NCBI GenBank assembly: GCA_018242505.1
Contig: JAFEBU010000017.1
Location: 62,001-126,000 of the forward strand
Length of the DNA: 64,000 nt
From: Pseudomonadota bacterium
GTDB taxonomy: Bacteria > Pseudomonadota > Alphaproteobacteria > Reyranellales > Reyranellaceae
Direction: 5' to 3'
Both the position numbers and the translations under genes were made by a program. The notes beneath the pieces are model-generated. The model was not told where the DNA came from. It made no database searches and was given only the letters and a program-made list of their open reading frames with translations. This document shows positions 50,075 through 59,154 of this stretch, one piece after another (position 1 is the first letter of the stretch; each line of letters starts with the position of its first letter).

Positions 50075-51352
50075 ATGTCGAAAATTCAGAGAACCGATCG
50101 TCCCGCCCCCGATCGCGAGCCCCTGTCGACGGCGGCCGAAGACACTCAGCCGTCGACGTCGCGCGCGGACCAGGGCGAGACGCCCCCCGTCGAGCCCGCG
50201 CCGGAAACGCCGAAGTTTGCCGCCGCGAGGATCCGCGCGGAGAAGCGGCGCCCCGGCAGCCGGCAGCGGCTGCGCGCGGCGCTGTTCGCCCTGCTGCCTC
50301 TCGTCCTGATCGCCGGCGGCTACTGGTACGTCACCGGCGGCCGGGTGATGTCGACCGACGACGCCTATGTCGAGGCCGACAAGGTCGGCGTCTCGACCGA
50401 CGTCTCCGGCCTCGTGCAGGACGTCGACGTCAGCGACAACCAGCACGTGACCGCCGGGCAGGTCCTTTACCGGCTCGATCCCCGCCAGTTCCAGATCGCT
50501 CTGGACAACGCCAAGGCCAACCTCGCCCAGACCGCGCTCAACATCGAGGCGATGAAGAAGGACTACGCGCGCATGCTGAGCGACACCGATTCGCAGCAGG
50601 CGCAGGTCGGGCTCGACCGGATCAACTTCGAGCGCGACACCGCGCTGCTGAAGAGCAACGCCGTCTCCAAGGCCATCTACGACCAGGCGAACTTCACGCT
50701 GCAGGCCGACCAGGGCAAGCTCGCCTCGCTCAAGCAGCAGGCGCAGGAGCAGCTCGCCCGGCTCGGCGGCAGCGCCGACCTGCCGGTCACGCAGCATCCG
50801 CAATACCTGCAGGCCAAGGCGCAGGTCGACGAGGCGCAGCGCCAGCTCGACCATACGGTCGTGCGCGCGGCCTTCGCCGGCATCGTCACCAACGTGCCGT
50901 CGATCGCACCGGGCAAATATCTGGCGGCCTCGACCACCGCGTTCTACCTCGTCGCCACCGATCATGTCTGGATCGACGCCAACCCCAAGGAGACGGAGCT
51001 CACCCATGTGCGGGCCGGACAGCCGGTCACGGTGACGGTCGACACCTACCCCGGCCTCGAATGGCACGGCACGGTCGAGAGCATCAGCCCGGCGGCGGCG
51101 CAGGAGTTCCAGCTCCTGCCGGCGCAGAACACCAGCGGCAACTGGGTCAAGGTCGTGCAGCGCATCCCCATGCGCGTGCGCGTCGACACGAACAGCGCCG
51201 CGGGTGGTGAGACAGGCAGCGCCGCGGGCGGCAAGGACCGGCCGCCGCTGCGCGCGGGCATGAGCGTCGAGGTCGCGGTCGACACCGGCCACGCGCGCGG
51301 CCTGCCGCATTTCGTGACGGCGGTCATGGGCTGGCTGCACGGGAGCGTGTGA
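50075..51352 (+). CDS. EmrA-type membrane fusion protein
   Basis: The protein (425 residues) has a long polar N-terminus, one TM helix (LRAALFALLPLVLIAGGYWYV), then the HlyD layout. That consists of a lipoyl half (GRVMSTDDAYVEADKVGVSTDVSGLV), a coiled-coil hairpin (about 150-240), and the second lipoyl half with VVRAAFAGIVTNVPSIAPGKYL and a beta-barrel. It should bridge the EmrB-type pump and an outer-membrane channel. A short Ala/Gly insert (SAAGGETGSAAGGK) is repetitive. Confidence 0.9.
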   Translation: MSKIQRTDRPAPDREPLSTAAEDTQPSTSRADQGETPPVEPAPETPKFAAARIRAEKRRPGSRQRLRAALFALLPLVLIAGGYWYVTGGRVMSTDDAYVEADKVGVSTDVSGLVQDVDVSDNQHVTAGQVLYRLDPRQFQIALDNAKANLAQTALNIEAMKKDYARMLSDTDSQQAQVGLDRINFERDTALLKSNAVSKAIYDQANFTLQADQGKLASLKQQAQEQLARLGGSADLPVTQHPQYLQAKAQVDEAQRQLDHTVVRAAFAGIVTNVPSIAPGKYLAASTTAFYLVATDHVWIDANPKETELTHVRAGQPVTVTVDTYPGLEWHGTVESISPAAAQEFQLLPAQNTSGNWVKVVQRIPMRVRVDTNSAAGGETGSAAGGKDRPPLRAGMSVEVAVDTGHARGLPHFVTAVMGWLHGSV

Positions 51353-52887
51353 TGGCCGCGCGGCGCCCGGAAGCCTCCCTCAATCGGGCCGCGGTCACCG
51401 CCTGCGTCAGCCTCGCCACGCTGATGCAGGCGCTCGACACGACGATCGCCAACGTGGCACTGCCGCACATCCAGGGCAGCGTCTCGGCGAGCCCCGACCA
51501 GATCGGCTGGGTGCTGACCTCGTACATCACCGCCGCGGCGATCATGACGCCGCCCACCGGCTATCTCGCGAGCCGCTTCGGGCTGAAGCGCCTCTTCCTC
51601 GTCGCCGTCGCGGGCTTCACCGTCGCCTCGATGCTGTGCGGCATCGCTGAATCGCTGGTGGAGATCGTGCTGTTCCGAATCCTGCAAGGCGCGTTCGGCG
51701 CGGCCCTCGTGCCGCTGTCGCAATCCGTGCTGATCGGCATCTACCCGAAGGAACGCCAGGGCTCCGCCATGGCGCTGTTCGGCCTCGGCGTGATGGCCGG
51801 GCCGATCCTCGGTCCCGTCCTCGGCGGCTGGCTGACCGACAACTACAGTTGGCGCTGGGTGTTCTACATCAACCTGCCGGTCGGCGTGCTGGCCTTTCTC
51901 GGCATGACCCTCTTCCTGCCGGATGCGCACCCGAACAGGAAGGAGAAGCTCGACTGGTTCGGCTTCGGCGCCCTGAGCGTCGCGATCGGCGCCTTCCAGA
52001 TCATGCTCGACCGCGGCGAGCAGAACGACTGGTTCGGCTCGGGGGAGATCTGGATCGAGGCGATCGTCGCCGCCGCGGCGTTCTACCTGTTCCTCGTCCA
52101 CACCTTCACGTCGGACAGGCCGTTCGTGCGGCTGTCGCTGTTCCGCGACCGCAACTTCGCCGCCGGGACCCTCTTCATCGCCATCATCGGCCTCACCTAT
52201 TACGCCTCGCTGGCGCTGCAGCCGCCCTATCTCCAGGGGCTCATGAACTATCCGGTCGTCACCTCCGGCCTCGTCATGGGACCGCGCGGCATCGGCACGA
52301 TGGCTGCCATGCTGATCGTCGGCCGCCTGACGGGGCAGGTCGATACGCGCCTGCTGCTGGGCGCAGGCCTCGGGCTCACGGCCTGGGCCTTCTATGCCAT
52401 GACCGGTTGGACACCCGACGTGTCGCAGACCGAGATCGTCGTCGTCGGCATGGTCCAGGGCGTCGGGCTCGGCTTCCTCTTCCCGCCGCTCAGCGCCATC
52501 GCCCTGGCGACGCTGCCGCAGCAGCATCGCACCGAGGGCGCCGGCATCTACAACCTGTCGCGCAACATCGGCTCCAGCATCGGCATATCCATCGTCAACG
52601 CCCTGCTCACCAGCAACACGCAGATCAATCACGCCAACATCGCGACGCATGTCACGGCGGTCAACCGGGCGTTCGAGGATCCGACGGTCGCGCGGCTCCT
52701 GGATCCCGTCACCGCCGCGGGCCGGGCGGCACTCGACGCGCTCGTCGCGCAGCAGGCGCTGATCATCGCCTATATCGACGATTACAAGCTGCTCCTGATC
52801 GCGACGCTCGCCGCGCTCCCCCTGCTCGCCATCTTCAGGAAGCCGCCCGCCCGCGACAGCGCCGGTCCAGCCGTGGTCGTCGACTGA
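51352..52887 (+). CDS. EmrB-type MFS drug transporter (DHA2)
   Basis: The 511-residue transporter has 14 hydrophobic helices and the EmrB signatures LDTTIANVALPHIQG, ITAAAIMTPPTGYLASRFG and LGPVLGGWLTDNYSWRWVF. The ATG at 51352 overlaps the EmrA stop (TGATG) with GGGAG seven bases upstream; GTG 51349 is also in frame. Together with EmrA it would export hydrophobic drugs or uncouplers. Confidence 0.92.
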   Translation: MAARRPEASLNRAAVTACVSLATLMQALDTTIANVALPHIQGSVSASPDQIGWVLTSYITAAAIMTPPTGYLASRFGLKRLFLVAVAGFTVASMLCGIAESLVEIVLFRILQGAFGAALVPLSQSVLIGIYPKERQGSAMALFGLGVMAGPILGPVLGGWLTDNYSWRWVFYINLPVGVLAFLGMTLFLPDAHPNRKEKLDWFGFGALSVAIGAFQIMLDRGEQNDWFGSGEIWIEAIVAAAAFYLFLVHTFTSDRPFVRLSLFRDRNFAAGTLFIAIIGLTYYASLALQPPYLQGLMNYPVVTSGLVMGPRGIGTMAAMLIVGRLTGQVDTRLLLGAGLGLTAWAFYAMTGWTPDVSQTEIVVVGMVQGVGLGFLFPPLSAIALATLPQQHRTEGAGIYNLSRNIGSSIGISIVNALLTSNTQINHANIATHVTAVNRAFEDPTVARLLDPVTAAGRAALDALVAQQALIIAYIDDYKLLLIATLAALPLLAIFRKPPARDSAGPAVVVD

Positions 52888-52904
52888 CCCGGGTGCGGTC
52901 CCTT

Positions 52905-54167
52905 CTATTGCGTGGGGCCGGGCGGATGGACGACAGCGAGGCGCGCCTTGCCGTCGAAGGCCGTGCCGGTGCCGAACCGGCCGAAGTAGATATTGCCGCG
53001 CGTGTCGCGCAGGTCGCTGCCGGCATAGACGGCCGTCGCCACGGCGCCGACCAGCTCGACCGTGCCTGACGCGATGTCATAGGCATAGAGGTTCGAGCTG
53101 CGGGCGCGGTGGCGGCGCGGAATGCCGTAGATCCGCGTCTCGTCGGCCGAGAGCGTGATGCCGTAGAGCTGATCCACCTGCTCGCCGGCCGCGATCTCCC
53201 GCTTCGGCAGGAAGAGGCCGAGAGACGTGAAGGCCCCGGTCGCGACATCCAGCCGGTAGAGTTCGCCGTTCACCGTCGCGAGATAGATCGTCCCGCCGTC
53301 GCGGGTCGCGGTCTGGCCGTTCCAGAAGCCGCCGGTCGCCGTGGATGCGGTCTCGGCCATCGCATTGGTCTCGAGATCGTAGGCCCAGATATGGTGCACC
53401 TCGCCGCGCTGCGCCGGATCCTCGGTGCCGCGATAGGTGTAGATCTTGCCGGCCTTCGTCGCGACGATCTCCCGGCTCAGCGGATTGCCGAGCCGCCACG
53501 GGATCCCGCCGACGATCCGCTTCACCCGGTTGCGCCTGACGTCGAACAACACGATGTCGCTCGATGGATGGGCCAGCCCGACCAGAAGATCGGAGCCGGC
53601 CGAATGGGCGAGCGCGATCAGGCCCTGGTGCTCCATCACCACGCCCTCCGGCAAGCGGCGGCTCACATCCTCCAGCTTCCCGCGGGCAATGTCGTAGGCG
53701 TAGAGATGCGATCCGCGATAGGTGGGGAGCGTGTCGAGCGCGCCTTTCAGGTCATGGAAGCCCTGCGAGGCCATGTACATCCTGCCGTCGATCTCGAGCA
53801 TGTGGGTGTGGCCCTTCGGGATCTGTTCCCCGGGCCGCAGATTGCCGGCGGACTGCGAGGCCCCCATGAAGGTGCCGAGGAAGCGACGCGCGTTGGTCGA
53901 TGGATCGTACCGGAAGGCGGCGAAATCCTCGCGGCCGTCGGCACGCCGGCTGGTGAAGCCGATATAGACCCGCTGCTCGCTGTCCATGCCCACCGCATCC
54001 CAGCACTGCTCCAGCCTGAGGTCCGCCGGCGCGAGATCGTCGAAGGCGATCGACCGTTCGTCGACCGGCCCCGGGCTGCCGGGCGGATTGGCGCGGGACG
54101 GCGGGCATCCGACGACCCACGCGGCGGCGATCGCGGCGATCCAGGTCAGTGTCGTTGCTGCCGTCAT
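52905..54167 (-). CDS. Beta-propeller protein, probable lipoprotein
   Basis: The protein of 420 residues has a signal with a possible lipobox (WVVGC). Several blades of a beta-propeller follow, recognisable by repeats such as SHLYAYDIARGKLED, IYTYRGTEDP, HIWAYDLETNAMAE, ELYRLDVATGAFTSLG and NLYAYDIASGTVELVG. It has the look of PQQ- or SMP-30-like extracytoplasmic propellers but no catalytic motif I can name. It converges with the emrB gene. Confidence 0.75.
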   Translation of the reverse strand: MTAATTLTWIAAIAAAWVVGCPPSRANPPGSPGPVDERSIAFDDLAPADLRLEQCWDAVGMDSEQRVYIGFTSRRADGREDFAAFRYDPSTNARRFLGTFMGASQSAGNLRPGEQIPKGHTHMLEIDGRMYMASQGFHDLKGALDTLPTYRGSHLYAYDIARGKLEDVSRRLPEGVVMEHQGLIALAHSAGSDLLVGLAHPSSDIVLFDVRRNRVKRIVGGIPWRLGNPLSREIVATKAGKIYTYRGTEDPAQRGEVHHIWAYDLETNAMAETASTATGGFWNGQTATRDGGTIYLATVNGELYRLDVATGAFTSLGLFLPKREIAAGEQVDQLYGITLSADETRIYGIPRRHRARSSNLYAYDIASGTVELVGAVATAVYAGSDLRDTRGNIYFGRFGTGTAFDGKARLAVVHPPGPTQ

Positions 54168-54271
54168 GCTCGGCTCCGTCCGTCCGAGGACATATTCCAG
54201 TGTCTCCCGCGCATGAACGCAACGGGCGTTGCGCGCCCCGATGAGGGGCGCTGGCCCGACGAACGAACGTG

Positions 54272-54810
54272 CTATCGCCGCCCGAGTGCGTCGAGGCTCC
54301 ACGGGCCGGGGCCGGCGAAGGCGAAGCAGAGGAAGACGAAGCAATGACGAAGCAATAGCGCACGGCCAGGCAATAGAGCACGGGCCGGCGCGCCGCCGTT
54401 CAGGATCGGATGGAAGCCGCGCGGAGCGTGAAGAGGAGCAGCCCACCACCATCACGCCGGACACCAGGAACGCCCCCCGCCGCGTGAACAGACCGAGGAT
54501 CACGCGTGAACGGGCCGGAGATCAGCGGAGGCCACCGACGCGCTCGAACGCGCCGGACACGCCGCCGGCCGCGTGAACGGGCCGAGGATCGGCGGGAGGC
54601 CACCGACGCGCCCGAACACGCCGGACACGCCGCCGCGATTCATCGGCCGGAAATTTGCATATATCGGCACGATCAGGACCTCGCGATCGGGGACCTTGAG
54701 ATATTTGCCGTGCCATGCTGCAGGAACCCGAACCCCGCGACGGCACGCAGCAGGCTCTGGATGCGGAGGGCCCACGCACGGGCAATCGAATCCATCATCA
54801 CAGCGCGCAT
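54272..54810 (-). pseudogene. DoxX-family gene broken by frameshifts and a 67-bp duplication
   Basis: In three frames the minus strand gives consecutive DoxX pieces. They are RIQSLLRAVAGFGFLQHGTA, KYLKVPDREV, GRVGGLPPILGPFTRPAA (repeated), ILGLFTRRGAFLVSGVMVV, and finally FAFAGPGPWSLDALGRR with TAG at 54272. Intact DoxX proteins contain these in one frame. The GRVGGL...FTR segment is present in tandem copies. The original would be a four-helix inner-membrane protein. Confidence 0.7.
54503..54636. repeat. 67-bp tandem duplication inside the DoxX relic
   Basis: Two adjacent copies begin CGCGTGAACGGGCCG at 54503 and 54570 and extend through CGCCGGACACGCCGCCG; a truncated third start lies at 54481. 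The copies differ at about seven positions. Confidence 0.8.
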
Positions 54811-54937
54811 TGCGGCGCGTCTGGCAGGATGATCGGCTGGCTCCGGCAGCCATGTGGGCGTGAGTCGCGGCGCAAAATCCACCGGCATTCCAACATTGGT
54901 CATGGAACCTTTGGCCTGCCGATGCGTAACGGACGGA

Positions 54938-55360
54938 ATGTCTCTGCACCTCATCGCTCAAGGCGCCGCCCCCCAGGGCGCCGAACCGAGGACGGCGCCG
55001 TCGTCGTCCATGGACATCCACCTCTTCCTGCGCGGGCTGCTGCTCGCCCAGAGGCGCGGCCTGCGGCCGGACGAGGTCCGGAACGTCGCCGCAAGCTGGA
55101 CGCTGGCTCGAGAGACGCCGGGCGAGGCGCAGGTGGCCGCCGGCTTCATCCTCGATATGGACAGGCACGAGCGCCTCTACCTGGAATACGACCGCCACGA
55201 GATGGACGAAGGCATGCGCGAGCGGGTCAATGTCGAGTCGTTGCCCCCTGACACGCTCTATCCCCTGCCCAGTTCGTGCCTGCCCCCTGTGCAATGGTCA
55301 ACGGCGGTCGGTCACCTCAACCGGCGGCTGCCGCGGATGAGCTGGCCGCCAGAAGACTGA
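54938..55360 (+). CDS. Hypothetical protein (140 aa)
   Basis: The frame contains a convincing helical segment: MDIHLFLRGLLLAQRRGLRPDEV, then VAAGFILDMDRHERLYLEYDR. Less ordered ends flank it. No family is recognised. ATG 54938 or 55010 could be the start. The 3' end overlaps the decayed gene on the other strand. Confidence 0.45.
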   Translation: MSLHLIAQGAAPQGAEPRTAPSSSMDIHLFLRGLLLAQRRGLRPDEVRNVAASWTLARETPGEAQVAAGFILDMDRHERLYLEYDRHEMDEGMRERVNVESLPPDTLYPLPSSCLPPVQWSTAVGHLNRRLPRMSWPPED

Positions 55361-56022
55361 GCGGCAGGCCGAAGGCCTCGAACGGGCGCGGGCCGCCGCG
55401 TTTCGCAAGCACGGTGTTCTGCCAATACGGTGATCGCTGCGGTGTGCGACGACGCACCTGCTCCGAAGCCATCGTCCGGCCGCATCGGCACTGTCGTCAG
55501 GCCGCACATTGTTCGCCAACACGGTGATCGCTGCGGTGTGTGACGATGCACCTGGCTCCGAAGCCACCGTCCGGCCGCATCGGCACTGTCGTCAGGCCGC
55601 GTATTGTTCGCCAACACGGCGATCGCTGCGGTGTGTGACAACCGCGCCTGGCTCCGAAGCCACCGTCCGGCCGCATCGGCACTGTCGTCGGGCCGCGTAT
55701 TGAAGGCGATCGCCGCAGCCGGCGCCGCCCTGTGGATGGCATTGACGACCACTTCGCGAGGCCCCCGGGCGCAAGGCGAACGCCCGCGCCGATCACGACA
55801 CAGTCATAGGCTTTCGATGCCAGGTGACGTTCCACCGTCGAACCGGCTGTCCGATCGGGGCGGATGAAGCAGGTATCGACCCCCCAATCCTCGATCCGCC
55901 ATTTGCTTCAGCGCGACCTGAAAGCCAGCGCGGATCTTTTCCGCCGTCATTCCCGGCGGCAACGCCGGGTCCGAGAAATCCACCGTCTCCGGATCGTAGC
56001 CGAGCAAACAGACTCTTGCCAT
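55312..56022 (-). pseudogene. Small conserved hypothetical gene decayed by frameshifts and a 95-bp triplication
   Basis: The start is intact: GGGAGG, then MARVCLLGYDPETVDFSDPA and LPPGMTAEKIRAGFQVALKQ. The frame then shifts to DTCFIRPDRTAGSTVERHLA and YDCVVIGAGVRLAP, and again to VVNAIHRAAPAAAIAFNTRP. DDSADAAGRWL follows three times because of a tandem repeat. Related intact proteins in rhizobia are, to my knowledge, about 110-130 residues in one frame. The function is unknown. The last part of the coordinates is repeat-derived. Confidence 0.65.
55423..55702. repeat. 94/95-bp tandem repeat, three units
   Basis: Three units starting CAAYACGGTGATCGCTGCGG at 55423, 55517 and 55612 share more than 90 percent of their bases by eye. 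They encode the repeated DDSADAAGRWL of the decayed gene on the minus strand. Confidence 0.88.
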
Positions 56023-56201
56023 GGAACCTCCCGGATATCTGCCTGCAGCGAGAACGGCGAACGACTACAACGACATGCCTCGATAACGACATGAATGCAG
56101 TCTCGATAACGACATGCATCAACGGCATGCATCCGATCGTCTTGATCGCGACCGCGCTTGGCCGCATCGTGCGGGTACACACAAAGATCGGAGGCGAGCG
56201 G

Positions 56202-56726
56202 ATGGACGTCAGACGAATGATGTGCGGCCTCGCGGTGGCGGTGGTCGGATGTGCGGGAGCGCTGCCGGCGGCGGCGCAGACGGCCAAGGCGTCGCTCAAG
56301 GACGCCGCGGGCAAGGAGGTCGGCCGGGCCGAGCTCGTCCAGACGCCGCATGGCGTCCTCATCAAGCTCACACTCGCCGGACTGCCGGCGGGCGAGCACG
56401 CGGTCCACATCCACGCCGTCGGCAAGTGCGAGCCGCCCGGCTTCACCACCGCCGGCGGACATTTCAATCCCGGCAGCCACAAGCACGGCATGGAAGCAGC
56501 CGAAGGCCAGCATGCCGGCGACATGCCCAACCTGCACATTCCCGCCTCGGGCGCGCTCGCGATCGAGATCGCCAATCCCCGGATTACGCTCGCCAAGGGC
56601 CAGCCCGCTTCGGTGTTCGACGCGGACGGTTCGGCGATCGTGATCCACGCCCGCGCCGACGACTACAAGTCCGACCCCGCCGGCAATGCCGGCGACCGCA
56701 TCGCCTGTGGCGTGATCACGGAGTGA
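56202..56726 (+). CDS. sodC: Copper/zinc superoxide dismutase
   Basis: The 174-residue periplasmic enzyme has a signal peptide (GLAVAVVGCAGALPAAAQ) and the Cu/Zn ligand motifs: HAVHIHAVGKC (two Cu His and the disulfide Cys), GGHFNPGSHKHG (bridging and Zn His), HAGDMPNLHI, and GDRIACGVI near the end. It dismutates superoxide in the periplasm. GGAGG lies eight bases before the ATG. The frame extends upstream but without coding character. Confidence 0.93.
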   Translation: MDVRRMMCGLAVAVVGCAGALPAAAQTAKASLKDAAGKEVGRAELVQTPHGVLIKLTLAGLPAGEHAVHIHAVGKCEPPGFTTAGGHFNPGSHKHGMEAAEGQHAGDMPNLHIPASGALAIEIANPRITLAKGQPASVFDADGSAIVIHARADDYKSDPAGNAGDRIACGVITE

Positions 56727-56922
56727 GTCCATCCTCTGCGCCTCTCTTCCTTGGAGGAGAGGTCGGGAGAGCGGGGTAGGATCGACGCCGTCGCCACGGG
56801 CAAGGCGTATACATGCAATTCGCAGATGTGGTGGGTGCGCGACGCGCGAAGAGCAAGCGGCACGGCCTCTCACCTCCCACGCATCGCTTGTACTTGCATG
56901 GTGAAGAACCTACCCTTGCCTG

Positions 56923-57315
56923 ATGGGGAGCGTCGTGGATTTCTGCGGCGCCCGGGTGCTGATCGTCGAGGACAACTTCCTGGTCGCGACGGACCTGAGC
57001 GCAATGATCACGGCGTCCGGCGGTACGGTGATCGGGCCTGCCGGCGACGCAGTGAAGGCGTGCGCCTTGACCAAGGTCGGGGGTCCGGATCTCGCTGTAC
57101 TCGACGTCAAGCTTCACGAAGGCGATTCCCGCGCGGTGGTGGACGAGCTCGAACGACATCATGTGCCGTTCCTCGTCCTGACGGCGTACGAGCAGTCGGG
57201 GCTGCCGCCCTGTTTCGCCGGCGTGCCGTATCTCAGCAAGCCGTTCATGGAAGACGATCTGCTGCGCCTGCTGGTGACCCTGCTCCCGCGGCCGGCGACT
57301 CGCTCTCCCATGTAG
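56923..57315 (+). CDS. Single-domain response regulator
   Basis: The protein consists of one receiver domain (130 residues). It has the acidic pocket VLIVEDNFLVA, phosphorylatable Asp in LAVLDVKLHEGDS, Thr in FLVLTAYE and Lys in YLSKPF. There is no output domain, as in CheY- or DivK-like proteins or stand-alone stress regulators of rhizobia. No histidine kinase gene is nearby. The ribosome binding site is weak. Confidence 0.87.
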   Translation: MGSVVDFCGARVLIVEDNFLVATDLSAMITASGGTVIGPAGDAVKACALTKVGGPDLAVLDVKLHEGDSRAVVDELERHHVPFLVLTAYEQSGLPPCFAGVPYLSKPFMEDDLLRLLVTLLPRPATRSPM

Positions 57316-57482
57316 CCGATCGGCGCGCGACAATGCGCTCGTGATGCCCGCCGGTCGGTCGGATCGGCGTGCAGGTTTTACTCACGCCCTTTCACGTAAA
57401 CTATCGGTTGTATCCAACATGCCGGAGGCAGGCGTGCACGAGGGTAGTCGGTGCCCTATGCTCGCCGCCTTGGAGGATTGCG

Positions 57483-58418
57483 ATGCCCAAGCTTGGATAC
57501 CTGCTGCCGACGCGCGAGCGCGTCATGGAGAACCAGCCGGCGACCGGTGCGCTGCTGAGGTTGGCCGAGCGCGCCGAGACGGTCGGCTTCGATTCGATCT
57601 GGGTCGGCGATTCGGTGACGGCGCGGCCGCGCCACGATCCGCTGACCCTGCTCGCCGCCGTCGCCGCGCGCACGCGCAAGGCCGAACTCGGCACCGCGGT
57701 GCTCCTGCCGGCGCTGCGCAATCCGGTGCTGCTCGCGCACCAGGTGGCGACGCTCGACCGGATCGCGGAGGGCCGGCTGATCCTGGGCATCGGCATCGCC
57801 GCCGACATGCCGGCGATCCGGCGCGAGTTCGAGGCGACCGGCGTGCCGTTCGACAAGCGCGTGGGCCGCATGAACGAGGCGATGCGGCTCTGCAAGGCGC
57901 TGTGGAGCGGCAAGCCGATCGACTGGAGCGGGCTGTGGACGGTGAAGCAGGGAACCGTCGGCCCGACACCGCATCGGCCGGGCGGTCCGCCGATCTGGTT
58001 CGGCGGCGGCCTGCCGGCGGGACGCGAGCGCACCGGCCGGCTCTATGACGGCTGGTTCCCCAACCTGCCGACGCCCGAGGAGTATCCGGCGCAGATGGAG
58101 GAAGTGCGGGCCGCCGCGCGCGCGGTGAACCGCGATCCCAACGCGATCACGCCGGCGATGTATCTCACGCTCGCCATCGACGACGACGCGGCCCGCGCCG
58201 ATGCCAGGATCAACGCCTACCTCGAAAACTACTACAACGTGCCGGCCGCCGGCATGCGCGCCCGCCAGCGCTCCTTCGCCGGCCCCGCCGCGCAGGCCGC
58301 GGCGTGGATCAAGAGCTACGCCGACGCGGGCGTCACCCACATCATGCTGCGCTTCGCCGGCGACCACGAACGCCACCTCGACATCGCCGCAAAGATCAAA
58401 CGCGACCTCGGGTGGTGA
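57483..58418 (+). CDS. LLM-class flavin-dependent oxidoreductase
   Basis: The 311-residue TIM-barrel protein has the luciferase-like pattern: LAERAETVGFDSIWVGDSVTARPRHDPLTLLAAVAART, ELGTAVLLPALRNPVLLAHQVATLDRIAEGRLILGIGIA, and GGPPIWFGGG before the C-terminal helices. It uses FMNH2 or F420 as cofactor; the substrate is unknown. GGAGGA lies before the ATG at 57483. It is monocistronic. Confidence 0.88.
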   Translation: MPKLGYLLPTRERVMENQPATGALLRLAERAETVGFDSIWVGDSVTARPRHDPLTLLAAVAARTRKAELGTAVLLPALRNPVLLAHQVATLDRIAEGRLILGIGIAADMPAIRREFEATGVPFDKRVGRMNEAMRLCKALWSGKPIDWSGLWTVKQGTVGPTPHRPGGPPIWFGGGLPAGRERTGRLYDGWFPNLPTPEEYPAQMEEVRAAARAVNRDPNAITPAMYLTLAIDDDAARADARINAYLENYYNVPAAGMRARQRSFAGPAAQAAAWIKSYADAGVTHIMLRFAGDHERHLDIAAKIKRDLGW

Positions 58419-58611
58419 CGCTCCATGAGTTCCGGTCGCCGTCGGGTGCGCGCCTGCTTGGCGAACTCGATGCCGAGCTCGGGGAAGGTCGGGAGCATTC
58501 AGGTCACCGCCACGTTCTGGATCGTACCGGGATTGCCAGGCGCCGGGAGGCCAAACCGGTTCAACGATCGCTGACCGCCTCGGCCGATCCTGTCAGTTGC
58601 CGTTCGACAGC

Positions 58612-59154
58612 TTATTCCGATCTTGAGTTCACGCCTGCGATTTTCGGACCTCGATGGAACATGAGGGACCATAGTTGGCCTTCGCCAAGAATCTGGCTGA
58701 TCTCGCGAAGCGCGAAGAACGGGAGCAGCGAGACCGCCATGATCGCCCAGACACAGCCCAGGCCGATCCACGTACCGCCCCCGATTACGGGAACGCTCGC
58801 CGCGGCAGACCTGCCTGCGAGCATCCCGACCGCCGTTTCTTCCAGCACGTGGAAGGCGATGAATACGATGGCGAAGAGGGCCGACTTGTAGGTGATCGGA
58901 TAGATCATCGGCAGGTGATCGAACCGGCGTCCCAGCTTCAGACTCTCCGCGACCAGCATGACTTTCGCCAGGATGGCGGCGTTGATGAACGCAAACCCCT
59001 GCGGGATGAAGCTCACGTCCGCCTTGCCCAGGATCACCGCCTCGTTGAGCACAAACAGTCCGAACACCACCCAGAGATAGACGAACATGAGCAGGAAGCG
59101 GCGGAACTCGTCGATTCCCCGGGCTGCCAGGTCGCGCAGACGATCGCTACTCAT
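58612..59154 (-). CDS. Four-helix membrane protein of the BKACE operon
   Basis: The protein of about 180 residues has four hydrophobic helices (RFLLMFVYLWVVFGLFVL, FINAAILAKVMLVAESL, SALFAIVFIAFHVLEETAVG, WIGLGCVWAIMAVSLLPFF). No known family signature is recognised. Its start overlaps the stop of the carboxymuconolactone decarboxylase-like gene, so it belongs to that operon. Confidence 0.65.
   Translation of the reverse strand: MSSDRLRDLAARGIDEFRRFLLMFVYLWVVFGLFVLNEAVILGKADVSFIPQGFAFINAAILAKVMLVAESLKLGRRFDHLPMIYPITYKSALFAIVFIAFHVLEETAVGMLAGRSAAASVPVIGGGTWIGLGCVWAIMAVSLLPFFALREISQILGEGQLWSLMFHRGPKIAGVNSRSE

Noticed and set aside
55423..55702. Possible CRISPR or clustered binding-site array
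   Set aside because: The three 95-bp units are head-to-tail copies of coding sequence from the decayed gene, without spacers.
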